Below are positions 10,325 to 20,038 of a DNA stretch of 24,135 nt, in pieces (position 1 is the first letter of the stretch; each line of letters starts with the position of its first letter). Origin of the DNA: Jimgerdemannia flammicorona (Eukaryota; Mucoromycota; Endogonomycetes; Endogonales; Endogonaceae); NCBI GenBank assembly GCA_003990745.1, contig RBNI01001144.1:1-24135 (forward strand), written 5' to 3'. Made by a program: the position numbers and the translations under genes. The notes beneath the pieces are model-generated. The model worked only from the letters and a program-made list of their open reading frames with translations. It was not told the origin of the DNA and did no database searches.

Positions 10325-10542
10325 GGCCCCGAAATCCCACCAACCCCAGTGTGTGACAAGCCACACAAACGTCGTTGTCACCAACGTAGTTTAACCCAAG
10401 CACCTGCCAAAGCTGCATTGAAATCCGTTGGCATTACCAAACATATGACGTGATAGCTGTTTTAGGGTGTTCGGGACGCTTGTCAACTGTTTCATTGTTC
10501 CATGTTTTATTTTATAAATTCTTAACCTCTATTTTTTATTTA

Positions 10543-10568
10543 TTTTTTTTTTTTTAAAAAAAAAAAAA
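10543..10568. repeat. T13A13 perfect palindrome
   Basis: Thirteen T followed directly by thirteen A, at the left edge of the AT-rich block. It can form a 13-bp stem with no loop, and could mark an insertion boundary or an assembly join. Confidence 0.9.
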
Positions 10569-11132
10569 TTATTGTATAGATAACACATTTCAAATGCTTT
10601 GTGCACCATACTTTAGTGGTCAGTGATTACTAAAAGTAAAGACAGAGATTGTAAAAGCCATGAGATTAAATATGTTAATTCTCTAAAGATGGGCTGAAAA
10701 TCTGAATAGATTGACAGAGATGAGTTATATGAATAGTAACTGATTGACTCTGATAAGAAAAGAGTAAGAGTATAATTGTAGTTTTGTAATATTCAACAAT
10801 AGTAACAGATAATCATTTTAATGATATTTATATCTTTTTGCTTCAGTTACAGTTCTTTAAATATCAGTAAGATCAAAATTAATATAATATAGCTAAGATA
10901 AAATAAAGTTTAATTTTGTATATTTGCTATAAAATATATTTTATTAGTTTCTGAAGTATTTTTTTTGATAAAAATATAAGAAGATTATTTATATTAATAT
11001 ATAATCTATCAAAGTATCTTATAAATTATAATTTAAAGATAATAAGTTATATACTATTACTATATTATATATCTGTAAGATCAAAACTAAATATGAGATT
11101 ATCTTAAAAAATCTTTACTAATGCTTGGAACA

Positions 11133-11442
11133 AATCAAATTAAATCAAATTTGCCTCTAATTCAATTTAATTTGAAATATTTAAATAAAATTAAGAGTCA
11201 ATTTGATTCAATTTGATTTAAAGTCCAATTTAAATCTAATTTTTCAAAATTCAATAACTTGATCAAAAACATAAATAAATTTAATAAATTTTAGCTTGTT
11301 CAATATACCTTATGACAAAGAATCTAGTACAATAAAGAATATTAAATTTTATTAAGTTAATATTTTGAATTTGAGATAAATATTTCAAATTAAATCAAAT
11401 TAGACCTCAATTCAATTTGAATTAATTCAATTCATTTAAGAG
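11133..11442. repeat. Direct repeat of about 60 bp inside the AT-rich block
   Basis: Copy 1 (11133-11197) and copy 2 (11385-11442) share TCAAATTAAATCAAATT, then a CCTC(T)AATTCAATTT core and an end at TTAAGAG, in the same order and strand about 250 bases apart. They are diverged copies within the relic. Confidence 0.65.
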
Positions 11443-12307
11443 CACTAATCTTTACTATATATTTAAAACTAAAATTTATCTTGAAATTATTTTGAATTAT
11501 ATTAAATAGATATATATAATAGTCTATATTTTCTATTGAATTCAGTAGCTATAGAGTAAAGTTAAAACAAAGATTAAAAATATTATATTATATTATTAGT
11601 AAGTAATTAATATAGATATTAAATATATATATTGAATAATATTCAAAAATATTAATCAAAAAATAAAAAGTATATAATAAGATCTATTATCTTATTTTAA
11701 AGTAAAACACTTATAATATAATTATCAATAATATTAACTTTTATAATAATAGTTATATTTATAATTATTATCTATAAAAAGACTGATAAGATTTTTAAAT
11801 TATATATTCTTATTATATTTTTATTTTGATCAGTAATTATCTTTAGCTCTGATATTAGATTATTATATACTTATAGTATTGAGTAGACTTATCTATTAGA
11901 AAAATTACAATCTTAATAAATTTCTCTTTAAGTATCTTATTACTACTTTAGTTTACTTACTTTTTATATTCTATCTAATTATATAGTACTATATATACTC
12001 TGAAATTGTAGATCTTATTATTTTAATCTCATTGATAATACTAATATCTTAAACTATTATATATTTAAAATATTATTCTTAATTTTGTTTTTCTTTCTAT
12101 AATTTAATATAAATTATATCTGAGTTTTGTAATTTATCTAATGTTTTACAATATTTTCAACTTTTATTTATTATATATCACTTATATATATATATATTGA
12201 AACACTTGTAATCTACACAGATGCCTGTCAGCCCCCCTCCCTCTTACCTGCTGCATACTGATGTTGTAAAAAGTGCTGATGCAGCCATCTCTTTCCAGGC
12301 TTCATCC

Positions 12308-13288
12308 CGTCATGTTAATTGTTGCTGCTCCATCTCCTCGGACACACATACATGCGGATACCAATAGCCGCCATTTTGGGATTTATTATTTGAGCTTTTG
12401 TTAATTATATGGATACGATCTGGATAATATAAGGTATGATATCAATTGCTATTATTATATGACTAACTTTGGTGTTGGAGAAATATACAATATCTAACTC
12501 AGCGAGGTTGGGTTGATACACCGACTTCGCATTTATTCTCTTTATTTAATAACACAATGTTCTACCAGAGGATTCGGGATCTACGTGTATGTGTGTATCA
12601 AGGAGGCGATGGACTGCAGCATTGACATGAAGGCAATGTAGCATGGCGAGGATGCTTGCAAGGTCAGCATGCGGTTAAAAAAATGAGTAAGGGTTGGACA
12701 ACGGACTAGTATAGAGTGCCGTGTAGTGCGCCAGTATTATATGCAAAAAATGGTGACAAGAATAAGATGAGCACGACCAATGTATTCCATTCATCGAGAT
12801 TGTAACGCTGAATAGGGAATGCCATCGTCAAGAAATGTTCGACATATTTCTAAACAGTGAATGCTAAGTCTGGGCTCCCTTAAAAAAAAAAAAAAAAAAT
12901 GTACCAGCTGGATCAAAGGGAATGGATCTGGTTTGATGTGCGAACGTTGCAGAGGAGTACCGAAACTCAGACTTCATGATTCAATATGCAAAAATAATTA
13001 GCCTCGATTGTGGGTGAGATACTTGTGCGTGAAATCATCGGGAAAAGGCAAGATCAACTCGAGTCGTTGGATCGATTACGAGGAGCACAACCAGATTTCA
13101 TAATCGCGCCGCTTGGCCGTTTCTTTAATTTTCAACATCATTTCCCCCACATCCTTCTTTTACTCACTATACCTCTTCCCCATCGATCCATCGATCCATC
13201 CCCTCATCAATCAACCATCAATACTCCCTCTCGCCAAACTCCTGCTCATCAAAAGCTTAAACATCTTCAAACACTCTCAACCCCACAG
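12308..13288. other. Spacer between AT-rich block and orphan exon
   Basis: Normal base composition returns here. I see A18 at 12882-12899 and a CT/CATC-rich stretch at 13120-13288 (CATCGATC repeats) that resembles a fungal promoter or 5' leader. An open frame from 13010 runs through the leader, but its composition changes abruptly and it is not called. Confidence 0.5.
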
Positions 13289-13728
13289 ACGATCTCACTG
13301 ACTCCGTTTATTCCGCCAAGAAAAGGCGACACTCTCAAATCCTGTCGCAACACCCTCTTCTGCCCTCTCAGAACACACATGGTTCCCAGCAGCCATCCGT
13401 CCATCGCCATCTCCACCCCATATTCCTCCACAAACTCGATAGAGCGCAGCCCACGCCGAATACCGCCTCCACCGGACATACGAGCTATTCGTCCCAGAGG
13501 ATGGCCGCAAATTATGCCCAGACCGAGCGCAAGCCGATGGTCAATGCTCCGGTTTCAGTGTACCCCGTTGGGAACAAGATGACTCCGCTCCGCCGATTGT
13601 CGCTCCCAGCCGATCGCATGACCATTCTCGAAACTCTCATTCCCTCTCACCCTTCGTGTCGCAAGCCCGTGCCCAGCCTCTTCACAGCCAACTCCCCACT
13701 TCTCTCTCCTCACCCGCCGCTCCTGTGC
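13289..13728 (+). CDS. Orphan coding-like exon, Ser/Pro/His-rich
   Basis: One frame is open from 13261 to 13815 (stop 13816-13818). Its first part reads like a real low-complexity fungal regulatory protein: AKKRRHSQ, GSQQPSVHRH, MAANYAQTERKP, PVSVYPVGNK and RRLSLPADR. It is preceded by a plausible acceptor (CCCCACAG at 13281-13288) and followed by a donor (GTAAGG at 13729). The only in-frame ATG before the donor that could start a long product is 13501, and I find no convincing next exon before the oxygenase gene. A second frame from ATG 13378 is open for 67 codons. Possible readings are an exon whose partners were lost, or a 5' exon of a poorly resolved gene. RRLSLP resembles a basophilic kinase site. 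Function is unknown. Confidence 0.3.
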
Positions 13729-13971
13729 GTAAGGAATACTACACTGAAATCTATCCCCTGGTGTTTCACATATTTTTGTTGTACGTATATATATAATTAT
13801 ATCATGATAGCCCTCTAAACATGATCAATTTGTCTGCTTACCAAAGATCAGCACGATGCACTGCAATAATTTTCAATTCTAGTATCTCATGATGCTCACA
13901 TAAACTGTAAAAAATAATTGAATAGAAATTTTTGACCCAAGATGGGAACACCAAGTTCCTCTTCCTGTCCC

Positions 13972-13995
13972 TTTTTATTATTATTATTATTATTT
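13972..13995. repeat. (TTA)n microsatellite
   Basis: TTTTTATTATTATTATTATTATTT, with about six TTA units. A similar tract lies at 21240-21257 beside a copy of the dispersed repeat. Confidence 0.8.
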
Positions 13996-14288
13996 AAAAC
14001 AAAGCGTGATGTGTTATGGAAAAACCGAGTCGATTCCAGTATGCGATGGACTCGATAGTGACAGGAAATTTTAGACTCGTCACAAGTCGAAAAGCTGTGT
14101 TCATTGCCGTAGCGTCAAAAACACGGAATATGCTTTGCGAATAAGCAGAGGCTCTTAATGGTGCAGTCCAATGAATTTCGGTCATGGCGCAGTTTAGGAT
14201 TTTGAGCGTCGATCATGTGCTGCGCCACCTGCACAAATCACATATTTAATCCACGCTCACGCGCAGTTCAATCTCTCATCCGAATACC

Positions 14289-15460
14289 ATGACAACCAAC
14301 TCCAACCCCACCGAATTCCCTTCCATTGACCTCTCCTCCTTCCTCCTCCCGGCGTCCGATCCCACTCGCCTCCCTATCACCGTCGAGCCCCTCACCCTTC
14401 CGGCAAGCGTGCTCTCCTCGACGTCTACCATCGAACCAAAGGCCTACGTCCTGCACAACATCCTCACGCCCGCCGAATGTGCCGGCTTCATCCAACTTGC
14501 TGACACGGGTATCTTGCCCTCGGGCGAGCCGCTGCTCGTGCCGACTAACGATGGTCGTACGCAGCGCTACGTCAACAGCGACCGTGGCATTATTAACAGC
14601 CTGAGTCTGGCGAACGTCGTGTGGGAGAGGATTAGGGACGTATTGGGCAAATATGATGAGCAGATATCTGGGGTGTTGGAAGTTAAGGATGAAGATGATG
14701 GTATGGTCGGGAAGAGCTGGAGGATGAATGGGAGGTGGAGGGCTGACGGGTTGAATGAGGTGTGGAGGTTGGTTAGATATGAGACCGGAGGTCATTTTGG
14801 TGAGTAGAAATATTTCATCTCTCTTTTTCTTATTCCTACCCCTTTATTTAAATCTTTCTCTCTTTATAACATCTACTGACACATTGGTGTTGTTTTACTT
14901 TTTGGATCGCGCAGGCCCTCACCGCGACGGCGTCCTCGTCACAGATCTGAACCGCCGATCGATGAAGACTTTCATGTTTTACCTGAATGGCGATTTCGAA
15001 GGAGGCACAACCAACTTTGTGGATGACCAAGACTTATACACAGACGAAGTCACGGGCAAGATCCGGGCGAGGGTATATACTAATTTATTTCCACATAGTG
15101 CGGTTCGCAAAATCAGCAAACCCGTTTTCCGGAAATTTCTTGCTACTTACCACCATCCATCCTCTTTACATCCAGGACGGCACAATTGCCTCGCGCGTCC
15201 GTCCCGAAGCTGGAATGGCCCTGGTCTTCAACCACGGCCTCTTGCACGAAGGAGACGTCCTCCTCTCGGGCAAAAAATACATCCTCCGCTCCGAAATCAT
15301 GTTCTCGCGTATTGAGCCCATCGAAAATTCCGCCAAGGAGTCAGAGGCTATCCAGCTCAAGCAGCGCGCGGAGCAGCTCGAGAGCGAGGGGCGCCAGACC
15401 GAGGCCGTCGCCTTGTACAGGAGGGCGTTTAAGCTGTGTCCGGATATTGAGAATTTTTGA
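14289..15460 (+). CDS. 2-oxoglutarate/Fe(II)-dependent oxygenase, prolyl-4-hydroxylase type
   Basis: Exons 14289-14799, 14915-15072 and 15176-15460 (introns of 115 and 103 bases, GTGAGT...GCAG and GTATAT...CCAG) give 317 residues in frame. The double-stranded beta-helix core lies at about residues 55-270. GGHFGPHRDG gives the iron ligands His173-x-Asp175, FNHGLLHEG gives the distal iron ligand His247, and the LRSEIMF strand carries Arg261 (with Lys257 close by) for the 2-oxoglutarate carboxylate. All ligands are present, so it should be active. It couples decarboxylation of 2-oxoglutarate to hydroxylation of a substrate that cannot be read from sequence. With no signal peptide it is probably cytosolic or nuclear. 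Residues 275-317 (AIQLKQRAEQLESEG through ALYRRAF) form a helical hairpin like one TPR repeat, which may bind a partner. ATG 14289 follows ATACC, with an AT-rich TATA-like stretch about 45 bases upstream. Confidence 0.9.
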
Positions 15461-15944
15461 GTTGGGCGATTGGTTGGGGAAGAGCTTTACGGGAATTGTT
15501 TAAATATGTACGTATAATAATCTGGGGTTTTAATAAGATGAGTCGTCGAGTTGACGCTGATGTGTAGGTTTTTGCAACGGATTGACTGGCCAAACGTACA
15601 AATGAGAATGTGTCTTCCGAAAGTGCTGGCTACAAGTAACACAATTACTGGGGAATGTTTATGGTGTGTATTGTTACTAATGTTCAATGCAAAGGATCCA
15701 TTTATACACACATGGCAACAGGTTCTTTATGCTAGGTTATCTATGCTACGTTAATTGCGGGAAAGCGGTTGCCTACATGCTAAACGTCTCCCTTTTTTGT
15801 ATATAAAATGATGGTGGCGGAGCTTGCATCGATCTGTTGATGGTTGAGAGGTTGAGGACTGTGCCGGTCACGTGTTCGAAGCATTAGGATTTTCAGTTGG
15901 GGTTGGTTGTATACTTATTTCAGAAGGAAGGCCCTCAGCCAATG

Positions 15945-16012
15945 AAACAGGGCGATGGCATGTGGCACTGCCAGCCTATGACCTATGAGAGTGAGGAGGG
16001 TTGTTCAGGGTC
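15945..16012 (+). repeat. Dispersed repeat, copy A
   Basis: A 23-base core at 15959-15981 (CATGTGGCACTGCCAGCCTA plus TGA) is identical to the reverse complement of 21205-21227. The flanks also match with gaps: AAACAGG on the left, GTGAGGAG and TTCAG on the right. Copy A has about 9 extra bases after the core. Confidence 0.85.
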
Positions 16013-16375
16013 CAGAGTGCTTATGCAATCCAGTATCAGTCTTCATCATAACGACGTTATTGCATGGGACATGACACTGCTGCTGCTCATGATTATGGAT
16101 GGCATTTGAAGCGAAATATCGAAATATGGAAATATCACGATTGGAGTAGCATCGTCTTGTTGTCTACCTACTACTACCTATTGGCATGGACACTGATATT
16201 CATGCTCCTATGTTCCGAATGAAAGAGGCGGAAGGGCCAACAAAAGCAAGAAGCATTTCTTTTGTACTATACAACACATTTGAAATAGCCATAAACAAAC
16301 CTATTTTATAATAGATATATGTGATGGTATTGGTTTTGTTTATACTATAATAGGATGGGGGGGACCTCGGACAAT

Positions 16376-16405
16376 ACAATGGAAACAATGGAAACAATGG
16401 AAGCA
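16376..16405. repeat. CAATGGAAA short tandem array
   Basis: A 9-base unit is repeated about three times (CAATGGAAA, CAATGGAAA, CAATGGAAG), followed by a degenerate copy. Non-coding. Confidence 0.8.
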
Positions 16406-17087
16406 ACGTTGGAAACTTTCTAATTTTTCTGTTACACGCCCATTATTTCCCGATCAGGAATCAGTAAAAGAATAAAAAGGCTTTATCGGCTCTTTTTTTC
16501 CGCTTAAATTGGGAGTCTCATTATTATATTTCTAAAAGGTACCAATCCAGATAGGCCATAAGGTAAACTTCGCCTCATATATAGACTTAATCTCTCTTCT
16601 TATACTTCCCCTCTTCTCAACTAACTATCTATCTTATCGTTATAGTTCTGCTGACTTACTATTATTATATTTCTCTCACTTCTATTCTCCACGTCTTCCG
16701 AACTCATTGACTCAGTAAAGCACACTCCCCAATTCAAACGTGACGAACCAGATTTAAAATATTCGCGATGAATTCCTATCAAGAACTTGTAAGAAAAGTC
16801 GACAGGAGAATAGAATGGAGTGAGAAAACGATACACAAATGGCAAGTCTCCCGCAACTAACCAAGTGCCGCACTCCTCTTACCAGGCTATCACTTATTCC
16901 TTTTCGATGTACGTACAATTAATTAGGGCGAGCCACCTAGGTCAGTGTGGGATATGCCAACATTCCACTCAGGCCCTATTTGCAGGACGATTGATTCAAC
17001 TGGCGTTGCTGACGAACAGTCACAGCAAGGTGAGAAAGCGTTACGCACAGCAAAGGACTCCAGACTGTATATTAACAGTTTCATCAA

Positions 17088-18330
17088 ATGACGCAGTCGA
17101 ATATCGAAGAGAAGATCGAACGGCTGGAAGAAGCGTTCAAAAAATCTATCAATGCCGCTAGACCTATGCCCATGATCGGCATTCTGCATAAAGGCATGTA
17201 TTGTGCGATTATCTGAAATTATCATCTTTAAGCTAGAATAGCTAACACGACGTGTTATCTTTCCAGGTCAAAAGCCATATAAAACATCGTACAAAGTAAA
17301 GGAAGGCCTCGCAAAGAAAAGTCAATGCCACGCTGCACTTCTTGGTCAGCTGAAACGTCTTCATCCGCACGTTGCCGCCTTCGTCCAGATCATGGAGAGT
17401 GGACCTCCTCACGACTCAACCCCAGCGGACGGTTCGGTTACGGTGAAGGCGGACGCAATTTTTTCCCCTCTCACGCTCAGTAGATACTCTCACAGTGACA
17501 CGACGACAACAGAGGAGGTTTATCAACACTGGTTTCAATTTCCGCACAATGCCGCTGTCGTTCACACTATGGTGGGCAAATCGCCTGAACCGAGGCCGAG
17601 CAGCCTATCCACGCCAGACGTATTCTCGGGACCCTTTGACCCATCTTCCGTAATGGAAAACACTTCAGCGGAGGCCGCTGGCAGCGGCTCCATGGCGACA
17701 AGCGACAATCATTTCACACAGCGGGTTCTACCCTCCCCTACCGAGCTACCAAGAAAATGTCACAGCAAAATCCAACCTGGCTTCACGGACAATATCCAGC
17801 ATAGCACTTTTGAGAACGCCGTCCTCCCGAATCTGCCAGGTCCCGACTCATACGCGTTCGGACTCGTCGAAAATATATCTTACATTTTGCACGACAAGAG
17901 AGTCGATCTAGTGAACACGACCAACAGTATTGTACCAGATTTATCAAACACCAACATTTGCGATATGCTTGACGTCCCAACCCTTGGAGACAATAACCCA
18001 TTTTACACGGGAAACGGGGTCGTTAACATATCAACGAACTCGCTAAGCGTCAGTTCACATATGCCTGTACATGCTGGCAACGCAATTGATATTATGGGCA
18101 GTAACACAACATATGCCGTCAACCAATACCAACACCAACTTGATACCAACCCAGTTCTCAACCAGACTGTACCCGGCCTCGATACTCCTCCGTTCACGCA
18201 TAACGCCAACGGCAGGCTTTACAGACATGCTATCAACGGCAATGTGTACACCCCCGATACCGACGGCAGTATCATTTTTATTGGCGTCCAGGACTGGTCC
18301 GGAAAGGTCTCGTTGTACATTCCGCAATGA
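17088..18330 (+). CDS. Protein of unknown function, two exons, GC-AG intron
   Basis: Exons 17088-17193 and 17267-18330 give 389 residues. The 73-base intron starts with GCATGT after AAAG, has a GCTAACAC branch-like site at 17241-17248 and ends TTCCAG. It is a GC-AG intron, and the join is in frame (...GILHK-GQKPYK...). Residues 1-20 look like a short charged helix (IEEKIERLEEAFKKS). Residues 25-80 are the most protein-like part, with ARPMPMIGILHK and a basic YKVKEGLAKK stretch, then LLGQLKRLHPHVAAFVQIMES, likely helical. The rest is a long polar region rich in Ser, Thr, Asn and Pro, ending in a compact GNVYTPDTDGSIIFIG segment. There is no signal peptide or membrane segment. I do not recognise the family. 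The basic front and disordered tail would suit a regulatory or DNA-associated protein, which is inference only. More 5' exons (from 16768) are possible. Confidence 0.7.
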
Positions 18331-18339
18331 TTTGTTGCT

Positions 18340-18547
18340 ATGTAAAATTTTTCTTATGCTTATTTACGCTGTTAAGCGACTTCGATTTCGATTTTACTTC
18401 ACATTTTCTACTTATTTACGCTGTTAAGCGGCTTCGATTTTCGATTTTACTTTCTTGATACTTTCTTCGCCCAAAATTATTTTATGTAAAAATTTTCATA
18501 TTTTCTACTTATGCTTATTTACGCTATTAAACGCCTTCGAGTTTCGT
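18340..18547. repeat. Three copies of a TATTTACGCTGTTAAGCG repeat in the 3' flank
   Basis: Copies at 18361-18398, 18413-18451 and 18516-18547 share TATTTACGCT(G/A)TTAA(G/A)CG followed by a CTTCGA(T/G)TTTCG block. Copies 1 and 3 also share an upstream ATGTAAAAATTTTC-type segment (18340 and 18483), so the original unit was longer. CGCT-GTTA-AGCG in each copy can form a small stem. The repeats start only 10-30 bases after the stop codon at 18330, so they probably lie in the 3' UTR or terminator region. Confidence 0.85.
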
Positions 18548-18926
18548 CCAAAATGATTTCGATTTGTGCATCTGAAGCAGTATTGAAGGCACAACTGTGA
18601 GAATTTGATCGACCTGACGTAGTGGTTCAACAAACGCTGTCCGCCTCAACGTTTCTTGACCTAAAGGATTTCGAACTTGATGGTCTTGCAAATTTGCGTG
18701 GTAATCATCACATTTCGGATGGATTTTATTACATCAATACTAGGTAATCCCAGGCAACCCTTAGCAATCACTAGCACGACTAGTATTGCCATGCGCTAAA
18801 GCATGACAACGGCTCCATCAAGCAATGCCCGTAGGAGGATCCCACGAGCTCCATTGTAATCACGGTCGATGCAAGTCCGCATCCTTGACATCGACAGATC
18901 ATGCTGAGGACGTCAGGATTTAGGGG

Positions 18927-18942
18927 GCCTCCCGCAGGAGGC
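18927..18942. repeat. GCCTCC-CGCA-GGAGGC hairpin
   Basis: A perfect 6-bp GC-rich stem with a 4-base loop, in a G-rich context with no adjacent gene. Confidence 0.6.
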
Positions 18943-19072
18943 AATCACGTCCTTCTCGTAGGCCCAGATGAATGCGCCATTGTTTCTGTATACTCAAGTT
19001 CTTGTGACAGGTCGCTCTATTGCTTGGGGAGGGGTTGACAACTCGAATTCTCGAGTGCAAACGTCCTCCAGG

Positions 19073-19111
19073 TGACGTCATCAATCTTGCGTCATCAATT
19101 TTGCGTCATCA
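19073..19111. promoter_or_regulatory. 14-bp periodic array of CRE/AP-1-like sites
   Basis: TGACGTCATCA is followed by two copies of TGCGTCATCA. The shared CGTCATCA starts at 19076, 19090 and 19104, a spacing of exactly 14 bases. The first copy contains the full TGACGTCA palindrome and the others keep the GTCA half-site. This could be a bZIP-binding cluster or a decayed microsatellite. No gene start is close enough to assign it. Confidence 0.5.
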
Positions 19112-20038
19112 GGAAATCTTTGGAACGCGTAACTACAGGATCAATAAAAAACAATTCTTGTTTCTCCCGTTTCTCCACTAATACTCAGTAATCCCCAACA
19201 AGATGGATGGCCGCTGCTGTGCCAGTGATGAGGTATGCTTGATGTGCAGAAAAAAGAGTCATTTGGGAGAGGATTTTATAGTATCTCAAGACGAAAAGGA
19301 ACAAGGCAAGGCAAGATGAAATTGAACAAAGATTAAAAAGAGTGATATCTTAGGAGAAACACAAGGCGGGACAAAGAGCAATGCAAGTACATTGGCCACC
19401 AATCCGTCAATAGCTAAGAGAGACTGTTAGCCATCATTATTGAATAAAGAAAGGTTCGCGGCGCTGTTCAGTGTCGTTATCGGCATCTCATGTTAATGAT
19501 AGCGACACACATGACGCAAGACGCTCGTAATGTAAAATATATATCCATCAGTTTTTTCCGAGGATGCCTTTTTTCACCACTGGTTAGGCACATTTCATGC
19601 ACCGGGGGAACAGGTGAGGCCTTCTCGTGTCCGTGGCGGGTATCTCTTTTTTCCATGTGTCCTTCGGGGGTGGTAGCAGTGAGATTTGCCCCTGTCTCAC
19701 TTAGGAACTGTTTGCTTTGTTGTCGAAGGTGAGAAGAAAGGGGGACACTGATGTGGTCGATCGTCGTGCAATGCATTGCAACCAAATCTGCTCGTTGAGA
19801 TGTTCGTCTTAACATAGTGTATCATGAGTTGGCACAGCAAATTATTTCACTGGGGGTAGAGCTCAACTTGAACCGTTTCAACGGTGAAGCCGAGTTATAT
19901 ATAAATTGGTAAGATCAACACACCGAAATATATATAGAAAGCACCGTGAAAAATAGGAAAATTTTGCATTGATGTTTTATAACTAACATCATAAGCATCG
20001 CTCAAGGGAAACATCGAGGCGTGGTGGTTGTATTATTC

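Larger units (their letters stand above)
10479..12307. other. AT-rich, CpG-free block
   Basis: From the CpG at 10477 to the next CpG at 12308 there is no CG dinucleotide, although CG is common in the rest of the window. The core (about 10500-12210) is overwhelmingly A/T, has no open frame over 60 codons and contains (TA)n and TCAAATT-type repeats. This is typical of a mutated transposon relic or heterochromatic AT block. CpA is still frequent (many TCAAAT words), which is unlike strong Neurospora-type RIP, which consumes CpA. Loss centred on CpG methylation is an alternative, and a misjoined foreign sequence is another. Confidence 0.8.
15461..17087. other. Spacer with dispersed repeat and possible upstream exons
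   Basis: No gene is supported. The stretch contains one copy of the dispersed repeat (15945-16012), a CAATGGAAA 9-mer array near 16376-16405 and AT-rich sequence. From 16768 an ATG opens a 30-codon frame (MNSYQELVRKVDRR...) next to donor-like (GTGAGA, 16820) and branch/acceptor-like signals (CTAAC, TTACCAG). These could be 5' exons of the gene at 17088, but I could not settle a full set of joins. Confidence 0.4.
18551..20038. other. Spacer with short palindromes and CRE-like cluster
   Basis: No gene is supported over about 1.5 kb. The frame at 19477-19815 (minus, 112 codons) has no recognisable domain and is covered by one on the other strand. The region holds inverted repeats (AATACTAG/CTAGTATT at 18736-18787, GCCTCC/GGAGGC at 18927-18942, ACTCGA/TCGAGT near 19041), the 14-bp CRE-like array, and TATA-like sequences near 19895 and 19930. 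Confidence 0.5.

Noticed and set aside
10479..12307. Mitochondrial or bacterial insertion
   Set aside because: No open frame over 60 codons and no recognisable mitochondrial or bacterial gene. A mutated relic explains it better, although a misjoin is not excluded.
12472..12554. Copia-like LTR pattern, TGTTGG start and AATAACA end
   Set aside because: Only 82 bases, no second copy, no target-site duplication and no element coding sequence are visible, so it may be chance.
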